Of a DNA stretch of 64,000 nt, positions 1 to 9,691 are shown one piece after another. The stretch is from positions 289,501 through 353,500 of the forward strand of contig LANB01000001.1 in assembly GCA_000964245.1 (NCBI GenBank). Reading direction: 5' to 3'. The position numbers and the translations under genes were made by a program. Origin of the DNA: Cellvibrionaceae bacterium 1162T.S.0a.05 (GTDB taxonomy: Bacteria > Pseudomonadota > Gammaproteobacteria > Pseudomonadales > Cellvibrionaceae). How positions within the stretch are numbered: position 1 is the stretch's first letter; every line of letters starts with the position of its first letter. The notes beneath the pieces were generated by a model. The model did no database searches. It was not told where the DNA came from and saw only the letters and a program-made list of their open reading frames with translations.

Positions 1-2194
1 AATAAGAGAGTGCGGTTTCACACTCGCCCTTCCCCCGATACGCATTGGCCAGCTCCGCAATAAATAGCCCGAGATTGGGGTTGTCGGGGTTGCTTTGTCG
101 TGTAAGTGTGATGGCGTCGTGGCCCGCTTCTATCGCTTTATCGTATTCACCAATCTGGTTGTAAACCATTGTCAGCCCGTTCAAAGGGAATTGTAAAACG
201 GCATTACCGGGCCCAAGAAAACCAGTAAATAGTGCAATGGATTCTTCATAAGAGGCGATGGCTGCGTCGATGTTGTTTGTTCTAAGGTGGTACAAACCCA
301 GCGCCAATAGAAATTCCGCAATCATTTCCCGATTGCCCTCATCGTCTTGAAGCAAAATTGCATAGCCTTTCTCGAGGTTTTCTCCGGCAAGCACCAGGTT
401 ATCCCGATGCAGGGTTAACCAGCCTAAGTGCAGGTGGGTCAGTGCACGATCATAAAGGGCCTGCGGCAATTCTTTTTCATAAAACGCCAAGGCCTTTAAG
501 TACTGTTCTTGCGCCGCTTCATACTGACTTTGCAGGTGATAAATTCGGCCCGTTTTTTCCATAGCACGTGCCTGTTCTTTGAGAAACCCGCCTTTAAGAC
601 TCAAAGCCAGAGCCCGCTGTGCAAACTCCAATGACGACTGGTAATTACCTTGTGCTTCAACGGTGATTGCCAAAAGAAGCAAAGTCTCTATGTACTCAAT
701 GCTGACTTGTCCCTTTATTCTCTCCTCCAGAATCAACTGTGCTTCCAGCGCTTCACGGCTTTTTTCCAGATCCCGCAAATCGCCAAAAATATCTGCAAAA
801 GCCGCCATCAACTCCCTTTGTATTTCGGGTTCAGAGGCTAATTCCAATTTGGCTTTTTCAAAACCTTCACTGGCGATTTCGATTGCAGTTAACTCACTTT
901 TTTTTGCAGTGGGATGTGCACTGTCAAACACATCAATTAGAAAACGCTTTATGGTATTTGCGCGATCGCGCTCTTCCACTATCGCTTGTGACTGATGTGA
1001 AGTCGTTAACGCAAATTGAATAGACAACCACGAAAGGGTCAGCAGTAACAAACTGATGGTTGTGGCTACAGCAATCGCCGCTTTATGGCGCATAACAAAT
1101 TTTGCAAACAAGTAAGACCGTAAACCCGCTTTGACACTCACTGGGCGACCAGCGAGAAAAGCCCGAATATCATTCAACAGTTCAGAGACGGATTGATAAC
1201 GGCGCTCCATATCTGGCCAAAGGCAGTTTTCTATAATGGCGACCAGGTCACCGTTACAATACTTTTGTTCTTTTATTTCCGGGAGTTGCTTGCTCGCTTC
1301 AAGATTAAAACCCGTTCGCGTTGACGAAAATAACTTTTCGCCACTCAATAACTCATACAACACCACACCCAGGGAATAAATATCCGTTGCCTGACTCACA
1401 TCACCGCCCGCCAACATCTCGGGGCTGGCGTAATTCGGACTCACAGGCCGAAAAGCAAGTTGCGTTAACTCACTGGCGGCTTGTGCGTCGTCCAGTATTT
1501 TTGCAATACCGAAATCAAGTAACTTCACGTTACCGGCGTCATCCACCATGATGTTGGCTGGCTTAATATCACGGTGCACAACAAGTTTACTGTGCGCATA
1601 AGCCGTGGCCTCGCATACCTGAATGAATAGCGACAGAATTGCGTGTTGCTTCTGTTTTTTTTGTTGGCAATATTCATTGATGGAAACACCATCAACGTAA
1701 TCCATTGCGATATAGGATGTGCCATTTTCGGTCACACCGCCATCGAGAAAGCGTGCAATATTTTTATGGTTTAATCCGGCGAGAATTTGTTGTTCAGTTT
1801 GGAAGCGGTAACGCGAAATTGCATCGACCGCATGCGTGGATAGTACCTTGAGCGCAACGCGCTTTTGATGTTGTCGATCAGCACGCTCGGCCAGGTAAAC
1901 CGTCCCCATTCCGCCATACCCAAGGAGAGCAAGCAATTTCCAGGGGCCAATAGTTTCAAGCCCCTCGAGGTCAGGCTCAATATTTTCTCCCTGCTCCTGG
2001 GTGAGGGTACTGAGGCGCGAGCTAAACCCGTCAAACCAGCTTTCCGCTTGCTCACTCGTTTGCAGAAGCGCCAACAATTCCATTTTAAGTGCGCTGTCAT
2101 GCTCGCAATGTGTGTTCAAAAACGTTTCCCGATCTTCATCGGATAAGCCGTGAATTTCAGAAAACAGTTTTGCAAGATGACCGGGTAGACTCAT
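1..2194 (-). CDS. Ser/Thr protein kinase with C-terminal TPR region (C-terminus beyond the left edge)
   Basis: Read directly on the minus strand from the ATG at 2194-2192; the frame stays open for 731 codons to base 2, so the gene is cut by the edge. An N-terminal regulatory stretch (about 1-80) precedes a Hanks-type kinase domain: glycine loop LGYGGMG near 91-97, VALK lysine near 116, HRDIKPAN near 207-214 and DFG near 227-229, so all catalytic residues are present. A membrane segment near 371-393 is followed by a helical region with TPR-like repeats, probably periplasmic. Kinases of this layout are commonly encoded beside an ECF sigma factor of the TIGR02999/ECF43 type, as here, 79 bp downstream of that gene. 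Phosphorylation of the sigma factor is an inference from that family context. Confidence 0.9.
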   Translation of the reverse strand, partial: MSLPGHLAKLFSEIHGLSDEDRETFLNTHCEHDSALKMELLALLQTSEQAESWFDGFSSRLSTLTQEQGENIEPDLEGLETIGPWKLLALLGYGGMGTVYLAERADRQHQKRVALKVLSTHAVDAISRYRFQTEQQILAGLNHKNIARFLDGGVTENGTSYIAMDYVDGVSINEYCQQKKQKQHAILSLFIQVCEATAYAHSKLVVHRDIKPANIMVDDAGNVKLLDFGIAKILDDAQAASELTQLAFRPVSPNYASPEMLAGGDVSQATDIYSLGVVLYELLSGEKLFSSTRTGFNLEASKQLPEIKEQKYCNGDLVAIIENCLWPDMERRYQSVSELLNDIRAFLAGRPVSVKAGLRSYLFAKFVMRHKAAIAVATTISLLLLTLSWLSIQFALTTSHQSQAIVEERDRANTIKRFLIDVFDSAHPTAKKSELTAIEIASEGFEKAKLELASEPEIQRELMAAFADIFGDLRDLEKSREALEAQLILEERIKGQVSIEYIETLLLLAITVEAQGNYQSSLEFAQRALALSLKGGFLKEQARAMEKTGRIYHLQSQYEAAQEQYLKALAFYEKELPQALYDRALTHLHLGWLTLHRDNLVLAGENLEKGYAILLQDDEGNREMIAEFLLALGLYHLRTNNIDAAIASYEESIALFTGFLGPGNAVLQFPLNGLTMVYNQIGEYDKAIEAGHDAITLTRQSNPDNPNLGLFIAELANAYRGKGECETALSY

Positions 2195-2273
2195 CACTGC
2201 ATCCTTTGTCAGAGTTTCAACAAACCGTCCACGTTTACAACAGCCACACCACGTCGGCAAAAACGAATCAGTT

Positions 2274-2834
2274 TTATTTATCTTCCTCTTGCGGGCTCAA
2301 TTCGCGATAAAGCCATGCGCTTAACAGTGCCCAATCACGTTTAACGGTGGCCGCTGACACTCCGAGGGCTTTTGCAGTCTCTTCAATGCTCATCCCACCG
2401 AAAACACGGCACTCTACCACGCGACAATACCGAGGGTTATCGTCCGCCAGCTTTTCCAGGAGCTGATTAATCATCAGCAACTCTTCAATTGTGTTAGACG
2501 ATTCCACGTCCTCGTGAAATTTTTTATCAGGCAATGAGCGCTTTTGTGCCTGACTTCGCTCCGCATAATTCACCAGCACGTGTCGCATCGCGCGCGAAGC
2601 GGTCGCGAGAAAGTGAGCGCGATTTTGGTAGTCGCCATCCGCTTTCGCCAATTTGGCATAGGCTTCGTGAATCAATGCAGTCGTATTCAGCGTTTCGTTG
2701 CCTGTCCAACGTCGACGCTGTGATCGAGCAATGATACGCAATTCCTGATACACGTTTTCATACAGTGCATGTTGCGCCCGCTCATCGCCTCGACGAATCG
2801 CTTCCAATAATTGTGTGATATCGCCTGCCGTCAT
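2274..2834 (-). CDS. ECF-like RNA polymerase sigma factor (TIGR02999/ECF43 type)
   Basis: 186 aa. Region 2 features include LNTTALIHEAYAKL and RAHFLATASRAMRHVLVNYA; the C-terminus carries a region 4 helix-turn-helix (MSIEETAKALGVSAATVKRDW). This arrangement is typical of the TIGR02999 sigma-70 family, whose members sit next to Ser/Thr kinases. The kinase gene follows 79 bp downstream on the same strand, so the two are probably co-transcribed. No anti-sigma gene is visible, which fits a family controlled by kinase signalling rather than by an anti-sigma factor. The regulon cannot be told from the sequence. Confidence 0.9.
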   Translation of the reverse strand: MTAGDITQLLEAIRRGDERAQHALYENVYQELRIIARSQRRRWTGNETLNTTALIHEAYAKLAKADGDYQNRAHFLATASRAMRHVLVNYAERSQAQKRSLPDKKFHEDVESSNTIEELLMINQLLEKLADDNPRYCRVVECRVFGGMSIEETAKALGVSAATVKRDWALLSAWLYRELSPQEEDK

Positions 2835-2937
2835 ACACGCCAGTATAACGCAAGCCCTGTTATAAAATTAGCCGCAAAACTTGACGGCCTACACAAAGCG
2901 GCGGCTTAAAAATTCGCAGTATTCAGAACCACGCTTA

Positions 2938-3123
2938 TTATTCCATTTTGTTTCGTTCAGCCTTTTTCTTGATTAAGCGATAAATTTCCTCCCGATAGAC
3001 CAACACACTTCCGGGGGCACGTGTTCCCAGTCGAACACGATTACCATCGAGTTCCAACACAGTAATCGATACAGCTTCACCAATTCTCAGGGTTTCACCG
3101 GGCTTGCGGGTGAGCACTAACAT
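2938..3123 (-). CDS. csrA: CsrA/RsmA-family translational regulator
   Basis: 61 aa, the normal CsrA length. It begins [16 protein letters not shown] and contains [19 protein letters not shown], matching the conserved first strand and the GxxAPxxVxVxREEIY motif of the mRNA-binding CsrA dimer; Arg is present at the RNA-contact position before the EEIY. A strong ribosome binding site (GAGGAGG) lies just upstream of the ATG at 3123. CsrA proteins bind GGA motifs in mRNA leaders and control translation and stability. It lies about 100 bp upstream of the sigma factor/kinase pair on the same strand. The position away from alaS and the divergent sequence suggest a secondary paralogue rather than the housekeeping copy; this is an inference. 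Confidence 0.93.
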   Translation of the reverse strand: MLVLTRKPGETLRIGEAVSITVLELDGNRVRLGTRAPGSVLVYREEIYRLIKKKAERNKME

Positions 3124-3344
3124 TCTTCCTCCTCATTCTCTGGCGGCATCACTCGTTCTCTGGCCGCATGTCTCGCGGCTGCGTTTATCTCCTCATATAT
3201 CACCCATACAGCAAGGAGCAAAAAAACGGCTCAAAAAAAATGAATCCTGATGAGCCGATTTCAGTTCGCTTCCTGTTTAAGCAATAAAAACCGGGATTTC
3301 CGCGCAGGATGTCGCTTAACAACTCAATGATGAGGACCGTTTAC

Positions 3345-6300
3345 ATGAACACTCACACGATAAAATCCGTATTCACACAAATTTTCCTTACCCTTTTTTT
3401 AGTTTCCGCTCTCGGCGCTTGCAGCAGTGGCGGCGGAGGCGACAACAATGGTAATACCGAAGGCAGCCCTGAACCCGAACCGCCTCCGCCACCCCGAATA
3501 AGCATTCACGATCTGAATTTGGCCGAGGGTGATACTGTTCCGACCCTCGCCACCGTTGAAGTCACCCTGGACAAAGCCGCGTCCGAAGACGTGACGCTGG
3601 AGTTCGCCACCAGCAATGGTGTCGCGCTCGCTGGCAGCGACTACAACGCACAAAGTGGTACGCTCACAATTGCCGCAGGCAATGTGGCAAGCACTATTGA
3701 AATCGAAATTATCAGCGATTTGGAATATGAAGAAGACGAGCAATTCGTCGTCAATATTTTTAACGTCTCACCATCTGTAGAGATCGACAATGACGAAGCC
3801 TTTGTGACCCTCCTCAACGATGACCTCCCCGCTCTGGAAGTGTCGCCTGCTTACAGCAACGAACCGGATACAGATACCGCTAATGCTGTATTTATTTTTG
3901 AATTACAAGCTGCCGCAGAAAGTGACATCACAGTTGATGTTGCCACTCGCGATGTCAGCGCACTAGCGGGAAATGACTTTAGTGGGCGTGATACCACTCT
4001 CACCATTCCTGTTGGCGAGCGCACTACAAGTTTTGAAATTGAAATCTATGCAGACGACGATGTCGAACAATCCGAAGTGTTCGAACTGCTGATTAATAAT
4101 ATCCAGGGGCCGGCAACGCTCGCCCAAAATGTTGTCCAGGGTTTTATTTACGACAGTGACACCAACCGCGATGGACCGCAACTTTTCGGCTTACCTGCAA
4201 ACGCAAGTGAAGTGAGCGGTGCAGACTCCTTTCTTGTTTTCAAACTTTTCATCGATGAGGCCATTGATGAAGATATTGAAATCCAATTCAACACAAGCGC
4301 AGACACCGCCCTAAGCCCGCAAGATTTTACCGCAGTGTCCGGTGTAACCAATATTGTTGCCGGAGAAAATAGCACTGAAATTCTGGTTGCAGTCATGGAT
4401 GATGACCTTATTGAAGACCCGGAAACCCTGACCCTCTCGCTCTCGCTTTCTCCCGCGAGCAGCACTGGCAGGGTGAATATCATTACTCCTTCGCTGATCG
4501 GCACCATCGCCGACAACGACAGTGCAACACCCGCTATTCCTTCCATGAGTATCACGTCCGCGTCCCTCACCGAAGGCGACAGTGCAAGTCAAAACCTGGA
4601 ATTCACAGTGGCCCTTTCCGAACCGTCTTCTGAAACAATTACGGTTGATTTCGCCAGCGAAGAGCAAACTGCAAGTGCAGGCAGTGATTTTACCGCCGTA
4701 TCCGGCAGCCTCGTTTTCCTCGCCGGCGAGCAACAAAAAATCATTACCGTGGAAGTACTCGGCGATACCTTCACTGAAGACGACGAGACTTTTCGCATTC
4801 GCTTAAGCAACCCCAGCGACAATGTCGAATTAATTCAGGCACTCGCCACCGGCACAATTTTGACTGATGAGCCCTTTGCACGGCTTTCAATTGCCGGTGT
4901 GAGTGTGCTTGAAGGCAATACAGGCAACACCAATCTTGTGTTCACGCTTACACTGGATGTCGCCACCGCTGATGCGGTCAGCGTCGATTTTTACACCGCA
5001 GACAACACCGCCACGGCAGGCGAAGATTACAGTGCTCAAAGTGGAAGTGTGAGTTTCTTAGCCGGTGAAACCATGACAACCATTGCGATCACGGCTTTCG
5101 GCGATTTCGACAATGAGAGCGATGAAAGCTTCGACTTGTTTCTCGAAAACCTTTCGCCAAACGCCAGTTTTATTCAAACAAGCGCGCGCGGAACGCTGAT
5201 CAATGACGACAGTCTCGCAGGTTGGCAGGAAAGCATTTCGATAGGCCAGAGCAATGCCGGGAGTCTGCCCGATCTCGCAATGGATGATACCGGTTTTGGT
5301 GCGGTACTCTGGCAAGGCGCGCTCGATCCACTCAGTTTTCGCTACCCGATAAATATCACGCCCATCGTCGCTGGAATTGCACAAACACACTCACCGATTG
5401 CAGATTCGGCTGGCGGATCAAGTTGGCACCCCGCCATTGTGGCACCGGGGAGTAATACTCTGCTCGGGTTGTGGCGAGACAGCAACGACGACACCTGGTT
5501 TCAGGATTCCCTCGGCGCAAGCACAAGCTTCTCTCTCAGCCCCGAAGGTGCCTGGAATATCAATATGGCCAGCGCCTATGATGCCGCAGGCGCAGGTGAT
5601 GCCATTGCGCTTTGGGAAAACACGTCTTCACCCATTGAACGTTTTTTTGCACGCTTCGACAGTACTGCGCAAACCTGGGATAGCCCAACAACGATCACCT
5701 TGAATACTGGAGAGGGCACAGGACTCGCTCGCATCGGCATGGACACCGAGGGTAACGCCATTGTCGTTTGGCAAGCGGTATTTGATGATATTGCTGAAAG
5801 TGCGCTGTATTACCAATACTACGATGCCGAGTCAGCAAGTTGGAACGATGCAGCGGCCATTCCGGGTTCCAATACCTATTACAGCCCGGCTCACATCAGC
5901 ATGTTCGAAGGCAAGGCCATGGTCTTCACAATAAAACAAAGCAGTGCGCCGCTCGAAGCCGATAACATGCTTCGCGCATTTTACTTTGACCCCGAGCTCG
6001 AAACCTGGAGCGAAAGTCAGCCCAATGGCACGGCAACAGAAGAAGCCCATCACCCGATATCACAAACCGATGCGGCAGGGAACATCTTCGTTGTTTGGGC
6101 CCAGTCACAACCCGCTAATGGGTCCGTCTACGATACCTTTGCGAATCGCTACGATGCAGCCACGGGAACCTGGGGCACACCGCAAGCTCTTGAAAACAGC
6201 GAGAACGGCGTATTCGCTTCTTACATGGATATCGACACCGATGTAAACGGCAACGCGATTGCAGTATGGGCGCAAGTCGGCACCAATTCGACCAATATTC

Positions 6301-6479
6301 GTGCAGCCCACTTTCTTACATCCACTGGCGAATGGACGGCTGCCGAACCAGTCAATGATGAAGTTGAGGGTGAATACGCGAACTACCCCAAAATAGCATT
6401 GACTGAAATCGGCCATGCCTTCGTCATCTGGAAAGTAAATAACGTGGAAATCAGAAGCAAGCGCTACCTTCGCCCCTGA
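3345..6479 (+). CDS. Calx-beta repeat lipoprotein with C-terminal propeller-like repeats
   Basis: About 1044 aa. The ATG at 3345 is preferred over in-frame upstream starts because AGGA precedes it at good spacing and a signal peptide follows immediately. A lipobox (LGAC) is followed by a Ser/Gly/Asp/Glu/Pro linker. About five Calx-beta domains cover roughly residues 50-625, each with an LxEGD/N-type entry, a TAxAGxDY/F-type motif and an acidic DxxxExDExF/L motif expected to bind Ca2+. The last 420 residues contain repeats of the GNAIVVWQ or GHAFVIWK type about 50-60 residues apart, resembling a beta-propeller-like secreted domain. Probably an outer-membrane-anchored, surface-exposed adhesion or binding protein; no catalytic motif was seen. 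Followed by a clear terminator. Confidence 0.88.
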   Translation: MNTHTIKSVFTQIFLTLFLVSALGACSSGGGGDNNGNTEGSPEPEPPPPPRISIHDLNLAEGDTVPTLATVEVTLDKAASEDVTLEFATSNGVALAGSDYNAQSGTLTIAAGNVASTIEIEIISDLEYEEDEQFVVNIFNVSPSVEIDNDEAFVTLLNDDLPALEVSPAYSNEPDTDTANAVFIFELQAAAESDITVDVATRDVSALAGNDFSGRDTTLTIPVGERTTSFEIEIYADDDVEQSEVFELLINNIQGPATLAQNVVQGFIYDSDTNRDGPQLFGLPANASEVSGADSFLVFKLFIDEAIDEDIEIQFNTSADTALSPQDFTAVSGVTNIVAGENSTEILVAVMDDDLIEDPETLTLSLSLSPASSTGRVNIITPSLIGTIADNDSATPAIPSMSITSASLTEGDSASQNLEFTVALSEPSSETITVDFASEEQTASAGSDFTAVSGSLVFLAGEQQKIITVEVLGDTFTEDDETFRIRLSNPSDNVELIQALATGTILTDEPFARLSIAGVSVLEGNTGNTNLVFTLTLDVATADAVSVDFYTADNTATAGEDYSAQSGSVSFLAGETMTTIAITAFGDFDNESDESFDLFLENLSPNASFIQTSARGTLINDDSLAGWQESISIGQSNAGSLPDLAMDDTGFGAVLWQGALDPLSFRYPINITPIVAGIAQTHSPIADSAGGSSWHPAIVAPGSNTLLGLWRDSNDDTWFQDSLGASTSFSLSPEGAWNINMASAYDAAGAGDAIALWENTSSPIERFFARFDSTAQTWDSPTTITLNTGEGTGLARIGMDTEGNAIVVWQAVFDDIAESALYYQYYDAESASWNDAAAIPGSNTYYSPAHISMFEGKAMVFTIKQSSAPLEADNMLRAFYFDPELETWSESQPNGTATEEAHHPISQTDAAGNIFVVWAQSQPANGSVYDTFANRYDAATGTWGTPQALENSENGVFASYMDIDTDVNGNAIAVWAQVGTNSTNIRAAHFLTSTGEWTAAEPVNDEVEGEYANYPKIALTEIGHAFVIWKVNNVEIRSKRYLRP

Positions 6480-6533
6480 CACGCACTTCCAATGCCCGCC
6501 AAGCCTGATTTATCAGCGATTGAAGTGGGTGAG

Positions 6534-6562
6534 ACCCCGGGAGTCATCCCGGGGTAATTTTT
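6534..6562 (+). terminator. Rho-independent terminator after the Calx-beta gene
   Basis: Perfect 9-bp stem ACCCCGGGA/TCCCGGGGT with a GTCA loop, followed by AATTTTTAT, 54 bp after the stop codon. Confidence 0.85.
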
Positions 6563-7012
6563 ATATGTGATATATTCCAAATTACTATAAAAATCCCTTC
6601 ATCAATAATACGTTCTTACTATAGAATTACGCGACAAATTGCTGTTTTTTTAACAATAAGAATAAATCGAAAGGATCCGAGGTAACTCTCCTGCCAAGTA
6701 TTTGGCTTTTCACAAAGTGCGACTCCGCGATGCATACCAGTATGACCACACGGTGCTGACTCGCGGCAGGCTTGACTGTTACCCTGGATTTCCCGGTTGA
6801 ATGGAGCGACACCACGACGGCTTCGATGCCTGTTTTTTTTGGCTGATTTACGTAACCGTTTTCAGGGAGTAGTCCCCGCGCTAATGCGCAGGTCTTTGTC
6901 GAGAGTTGTACGACAACGCACACCTGCACAATGTTATTAAACTAGCCGGTGTGCATAAAAATAAAACAATAAAACAATAAACAAATGATCATTGTTTGAG
7001 AGGATAAACTCT
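6563..7012 (+). promoter_or_regulatory. Long upstream region of the cellulase gene
   Basis: About 450 bp without a supportable gene. A minus-strand open frame (6627-6929) has no recognisable domain and was rejected. The last 60 bases are AT-rich (repeats of ATAAAACA) and contain the palindrome AATGATCATT at 6984-6993, just before the cellulase ribosome binding site GAGAGG. No riboswitch consensus was identified. A long leader or regulator site for the cellulase is plausible but unproven. Confidence 0.3.
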
Positions 7013-9274
7013 ATGTTTACTAAAAAAGTAAAAGGGTTTCGTCTTGCTGCTGCTTTAGGTTTGGGCTTAACCGCCGCCGCCTGGGGCAACTCTGCTGCAG
7101 CGGAGTGTAGCTATACGGTAACCAATGCCTGGGGTTCCGGTTTTACTGCCGAAATCACCGTAACAAACAGCGGCTCATCAACCATTAACGGTTGGCAAGT
7201 TAGCTGGTCTTATAACAACAACAACGTCACCAATTCCTGGAATGCCAATGTCAGCGGCAATTACACCGCCAGCGACATGGGGTGGAACGGTACTTTGCAA
7301 CCCGGCCAAAGCGCCAGCTTCGGCTTTCAGGGCAACACCAATGGCGGCGCAGCCGAAACACCCACTGTAACAGGTGCTATTTGTTCTGGCGGTAACAGCT
7401 CAAGCAGCTCTTCCAGCAGCTCCAGCTCTTCAAGTTCCTCTAGCAGTTCAAGTTCTTCAAGCTCAAGTTCTTCCAGCTCCAGCAGCTCCAGCAGCTCAAG
7501 TTCTTCAAGTTCGAGCAGTTCAAGTTCTTCAAGCAGCTCGTCTTCCAGCTCTTCAAGCTCATCCAGCAGTTCAAGTGGCGGTAGCCAGGCTTGTGTATGT
7601 AACTGGTACGGTCAAGGCACCTGGCCAATCTGTGAAAACTCCAACGGTTGGGGTTACGAGAATGGTCAAAGCTGTATTGGTCAATCAACTTGTGAAGGCC
7701 AGGGTCAACATAGCCCGGGCGGCGTAGAGTGCGGTTCTTCCAGCTCTTCAAGCTCAAGTTCTTCCAGCTCAAGTTCTTCAAGCAGCTCGTCTTCCAGCAG
7801 CAGCTCAAGTTCCTCAAGCAGCTCCAGTTCTTCAAGTTCCAGCAGCTCATCAAGCTCAAGCAGTTCTTCAAGTTCTGGCTCTACGGGTAACGCACTGTTC
7901 CGCGTAAACAGCCAGGGTCAGATCACCAAAAACGGTGAAGTCTTCCCCGTTCGTTGTGGTAGCTGGTTCGGTTTGGAAGGTCGTCACGAACCATCGGATG
8001 ATCCCGATAACCCCGAAGGTGCGCCAATGGAGCTCTACATCGGTAACGTTTTCTGGTCCAACGACAACAGTCGTACCATTGAGCAAACCATGGAAGAGAT
8101 TACTGCGCGCGGCATCAACACCATTCGCTTCCCTATCGTGCCACAAACACTGGACCCCACTGATCCTCAGGGCATGGGCAGCGTATTGAAAAACTACGAG
8201 CCACTGCGTCAGGACAACGCGCGTCAAGCAATGGAAGAATTCATTGTATTGGCCGACCAATACGAACTTGAAATCATGCTCGACATCCACTCCTGCTCTA
8301 ACTACGTTGGCTGGCGTGCGGGCCGTTTCGATGCGCGTCCTCCCTATGCGGATGCGGATCGCAACAACTACGATTTCTATCGTGAAGACTCTTCCTGTGC
8401 GGCCACCAACAACCCCGATGGCGTTACGCGTATTCAGGAATACAACAAGCAAATGTGGTTGGATGACCTGCGTGAACTCGCTGGCCTCTCCGATGCATTG
8501 GGTGTTGATAACATCATCGGTATCGACATTTTCAACGAGCCCTGGGATTACTCCTGGGAAGATTGGAAAACACACACTGAAGATGCCTACACCGCGATTC
8601 AGGAAGTGAACCCCAACTTGTTGATCTTTGTTCAAGGTATTTCCGCAAACGCAAATGCGCAAGACGGCACACCTGATACCCGAGATCCTGTTGCACACGG
8701 TGACGAGTTCTCCAACCCGAACTGGGGTGAAAACCTCTACCCTGCGGGCGACAACTTACCTGCCGTTCCACAATCACAATTGGTATGGTCTCCACACACC
8801 TACGGTCCTTCCGTATTCGTACAACGTATGTTTATGGACCCGAACCAACCCGAGTGTGAAGGCATGGAAGGTGACGAAGCTGGCGACAACAACTGTCAGA
8901 TCGTGATCGACCCTGAAGTTCTGCGCCCAGGTTGGGAAGAGCACTTCGGTTACTTGCGTGACATGGGCTACGCCATGGTCGTCGGTGAGTTCGGTGGTCA
9001 CCTGAACTGGCCACAAGGTTCCAGTGAACGCGATATCGATCGTTGGAGTCACCTCACTACAAACAATGTTGACGAGCAATGGCAAAATGCCTTCGTTGAC
9101 TACATGGATGAGAAGAACATCGAAGCCTGTTACTGGTCAATCAACCCTGAATCAGGTGACACCGGTGGTCTTTACTCCCACGCATACGACCCCATCTCCA
9201 ACACTGAAGGTTGGGGCACCTGGACGGGTTTCGAAGAAGCCAAGTGGGAAATGCTTTACCGTTTGTGGGATTAA
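7013..9274 (+). CDS. Secreted GH5 endoglucanase with CBM2 and CBM10 modules and poly-serine linkers
   Basis: 753 aa from the ATG at 7013, which has GAGAGG 8 nt upstream (an ATG at 6992 lacks this). Order: Sec signal peptide ending near AAAE; CBM2 (about 30-125; [34 protein letters not shown]); poly-Ser linker (about 125-190); CBM10 (about 192-235; [14 protein letters not shown] and further Cys); a second poly-Ser linker (about 240-290); then a GH5 catalytic domain. Catalytic residues are visible: IDIFNEPW (acid/base Glu) and VVGEFGG (nucleophile Glu), with HTYGP before the latter. It hydrolyses internal beta-1,4-glucan bonds outside the cell; the CBMs bind crystalline cellulose. The Ser linkers are a hallmark of Cellvibrio-type enzymes. 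Followed by a terminator. Confidence 0.93.
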   Translation: MFTKKVKGFRLAAALGLGLTAAAWGNSAAAECSYTVTNAWGSGFTAEITVTNSGSSTINGWQVSWSYNNNNVTNSWNANVSGNYTASDMGWNGTLQPGQSASFGFQGNTNGGAAETPTVTGAICSGGNSSSSSSSSSSSSSSSSSSSSSSSSSSSSSSSSSSSSSSSSSSSSSSSSSSSSSSSSSSSSGGSQACVCNWYGQGTWPICENSNGWGYENGQSCIGQSTCEGQGQHSPGGVECGSSSSSSSSSSSSSSSSSSSSSSSSSSSSSSSSSSSSSSSSSSSSSSSGSTGNALFRVNSQGQITKNGEVFPVRCGSWFGLEGRHEPSDDPDNPEGAPMELYIGNVFWSNDNSRTIEQTMEEITARGINTIRFPIVPQTLDPTDPQGMGSVLKNYEPLRQDNARQAMEEFIVLADQYELEIMLDIHSCSNYVGWRAGRFDARPPYADADRNNYDFYREDSSCAATNNPDGVTRIQEYNKQMWLDDLRELAGLSDALGVDNIIGIDIFNEPWDYSWEDWKTHTEDAYTAIQEVNPNLLIFVQGISANANAQDGTPDTRDPVAHGDEFSNPNWGENLYPAGDNLPAVPQSQLVWSPHTYGPSVFVQRMFMDPNQPECEGMEGDEAGDNNCQIVIDPEVLRPGWEEHFGYLRDMGYAMVVGEFGGHLNWPQGSSERDIDRWSHLTTNNVDEQWQNAFVDYMDEKNIEACYWSINPESGDTGGLYSHAYDPISNTEGWGTWTGFEEAKWEMLYRLWD

Positions 9275-9307
9275 TTCCCTCTCTCTTTTACGCTTTATGT
9301 GAAATCG

Positions 9308-9340
9308 ACCCGGAGTGGCTTTGCTGCTCCGGGTTTTTTC
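9308..9340 (+). terminator. Rho-independent terminator of the cellulase gene
   Basis: Stem ACCCGGAG/CTCCGGGT with an 11-nt loop, followed by TTTTTTC; 34 bp after the stop codon. Confidence 0.88.
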
Positions 9341-9406
9341 TTTTTGGCTAACTGAAAAATCGTAGATAAGCCGGTAGAATTTCATCGAGGAGTCGGGATC
9401 ACGCGG

Positions 9407-9521
9407 GAACTCTGATCGCGAGGTGGCCCCTTGCGAAAACGCGGTGGATACATCCCTGTAGCTCCGACACCGCATCCCTGCGGTGACGGTTTCGCAAGGG
9501 GCCACCTCACACTCAGAGTTC
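9407..9521. repeat. Long palindromic element, copy A
   Basis: Inverted repeat with arms 9407-9439 and 9489-9521 of about 33 nt. The inner 20 nt (GAGGTGGCCCCTTGCGAAA) match perfectly. The loop carries the core TACATCCCTGTAGCTCCG and a small hairpin CACCGC-ATCCCT-GCGGTG, then ACGGTTTCG. It shares core and arm sequence with copy C at 41909-42082 and the core layout with copy B at 41645-41817. It lies between the cellulase terminator and the next gene, in an otherwise empty stretch (9341-9691). Confidence 0.85.
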
Positions 9522-9691
9522 TAACTTGCCTTATCGCAACAGGAAGAAAATGCGCTTTGCTTACGCAAAAACACCCCTGTCAGGTCACTGTCAGGTGCCT
9601 GTCGTGCAGTTTTGGGCACTGTCATGTCAAAGTCAGGTTCGCGTCGTTCACGGAAAATAACAAAATCACTTTAATAGGAGTCAGTTACAGC

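Noticed and set aside
6627-6929. Minus-strand open frame of 100 codons upstream of the cellulase
   Set aside because: No recognisable domain, no ribosome binding site, lies in an upstream regulatory region; kept as non-coding.
7440-8698. Two long antisense open frames (143 and 276 codons) inside the cellulase gene
   Set aside because: Produced by the Ser-codon repeats and codon bias of the sense gene; the predicted proteins are low-complexity or unrelated to any family.
9431-9691. Upstream extension of the XRE regulator to 9431
   Set aside because: It would translate the palindromic element; the ATG at 9692 has TAGGAG and begins directly with the HTH.
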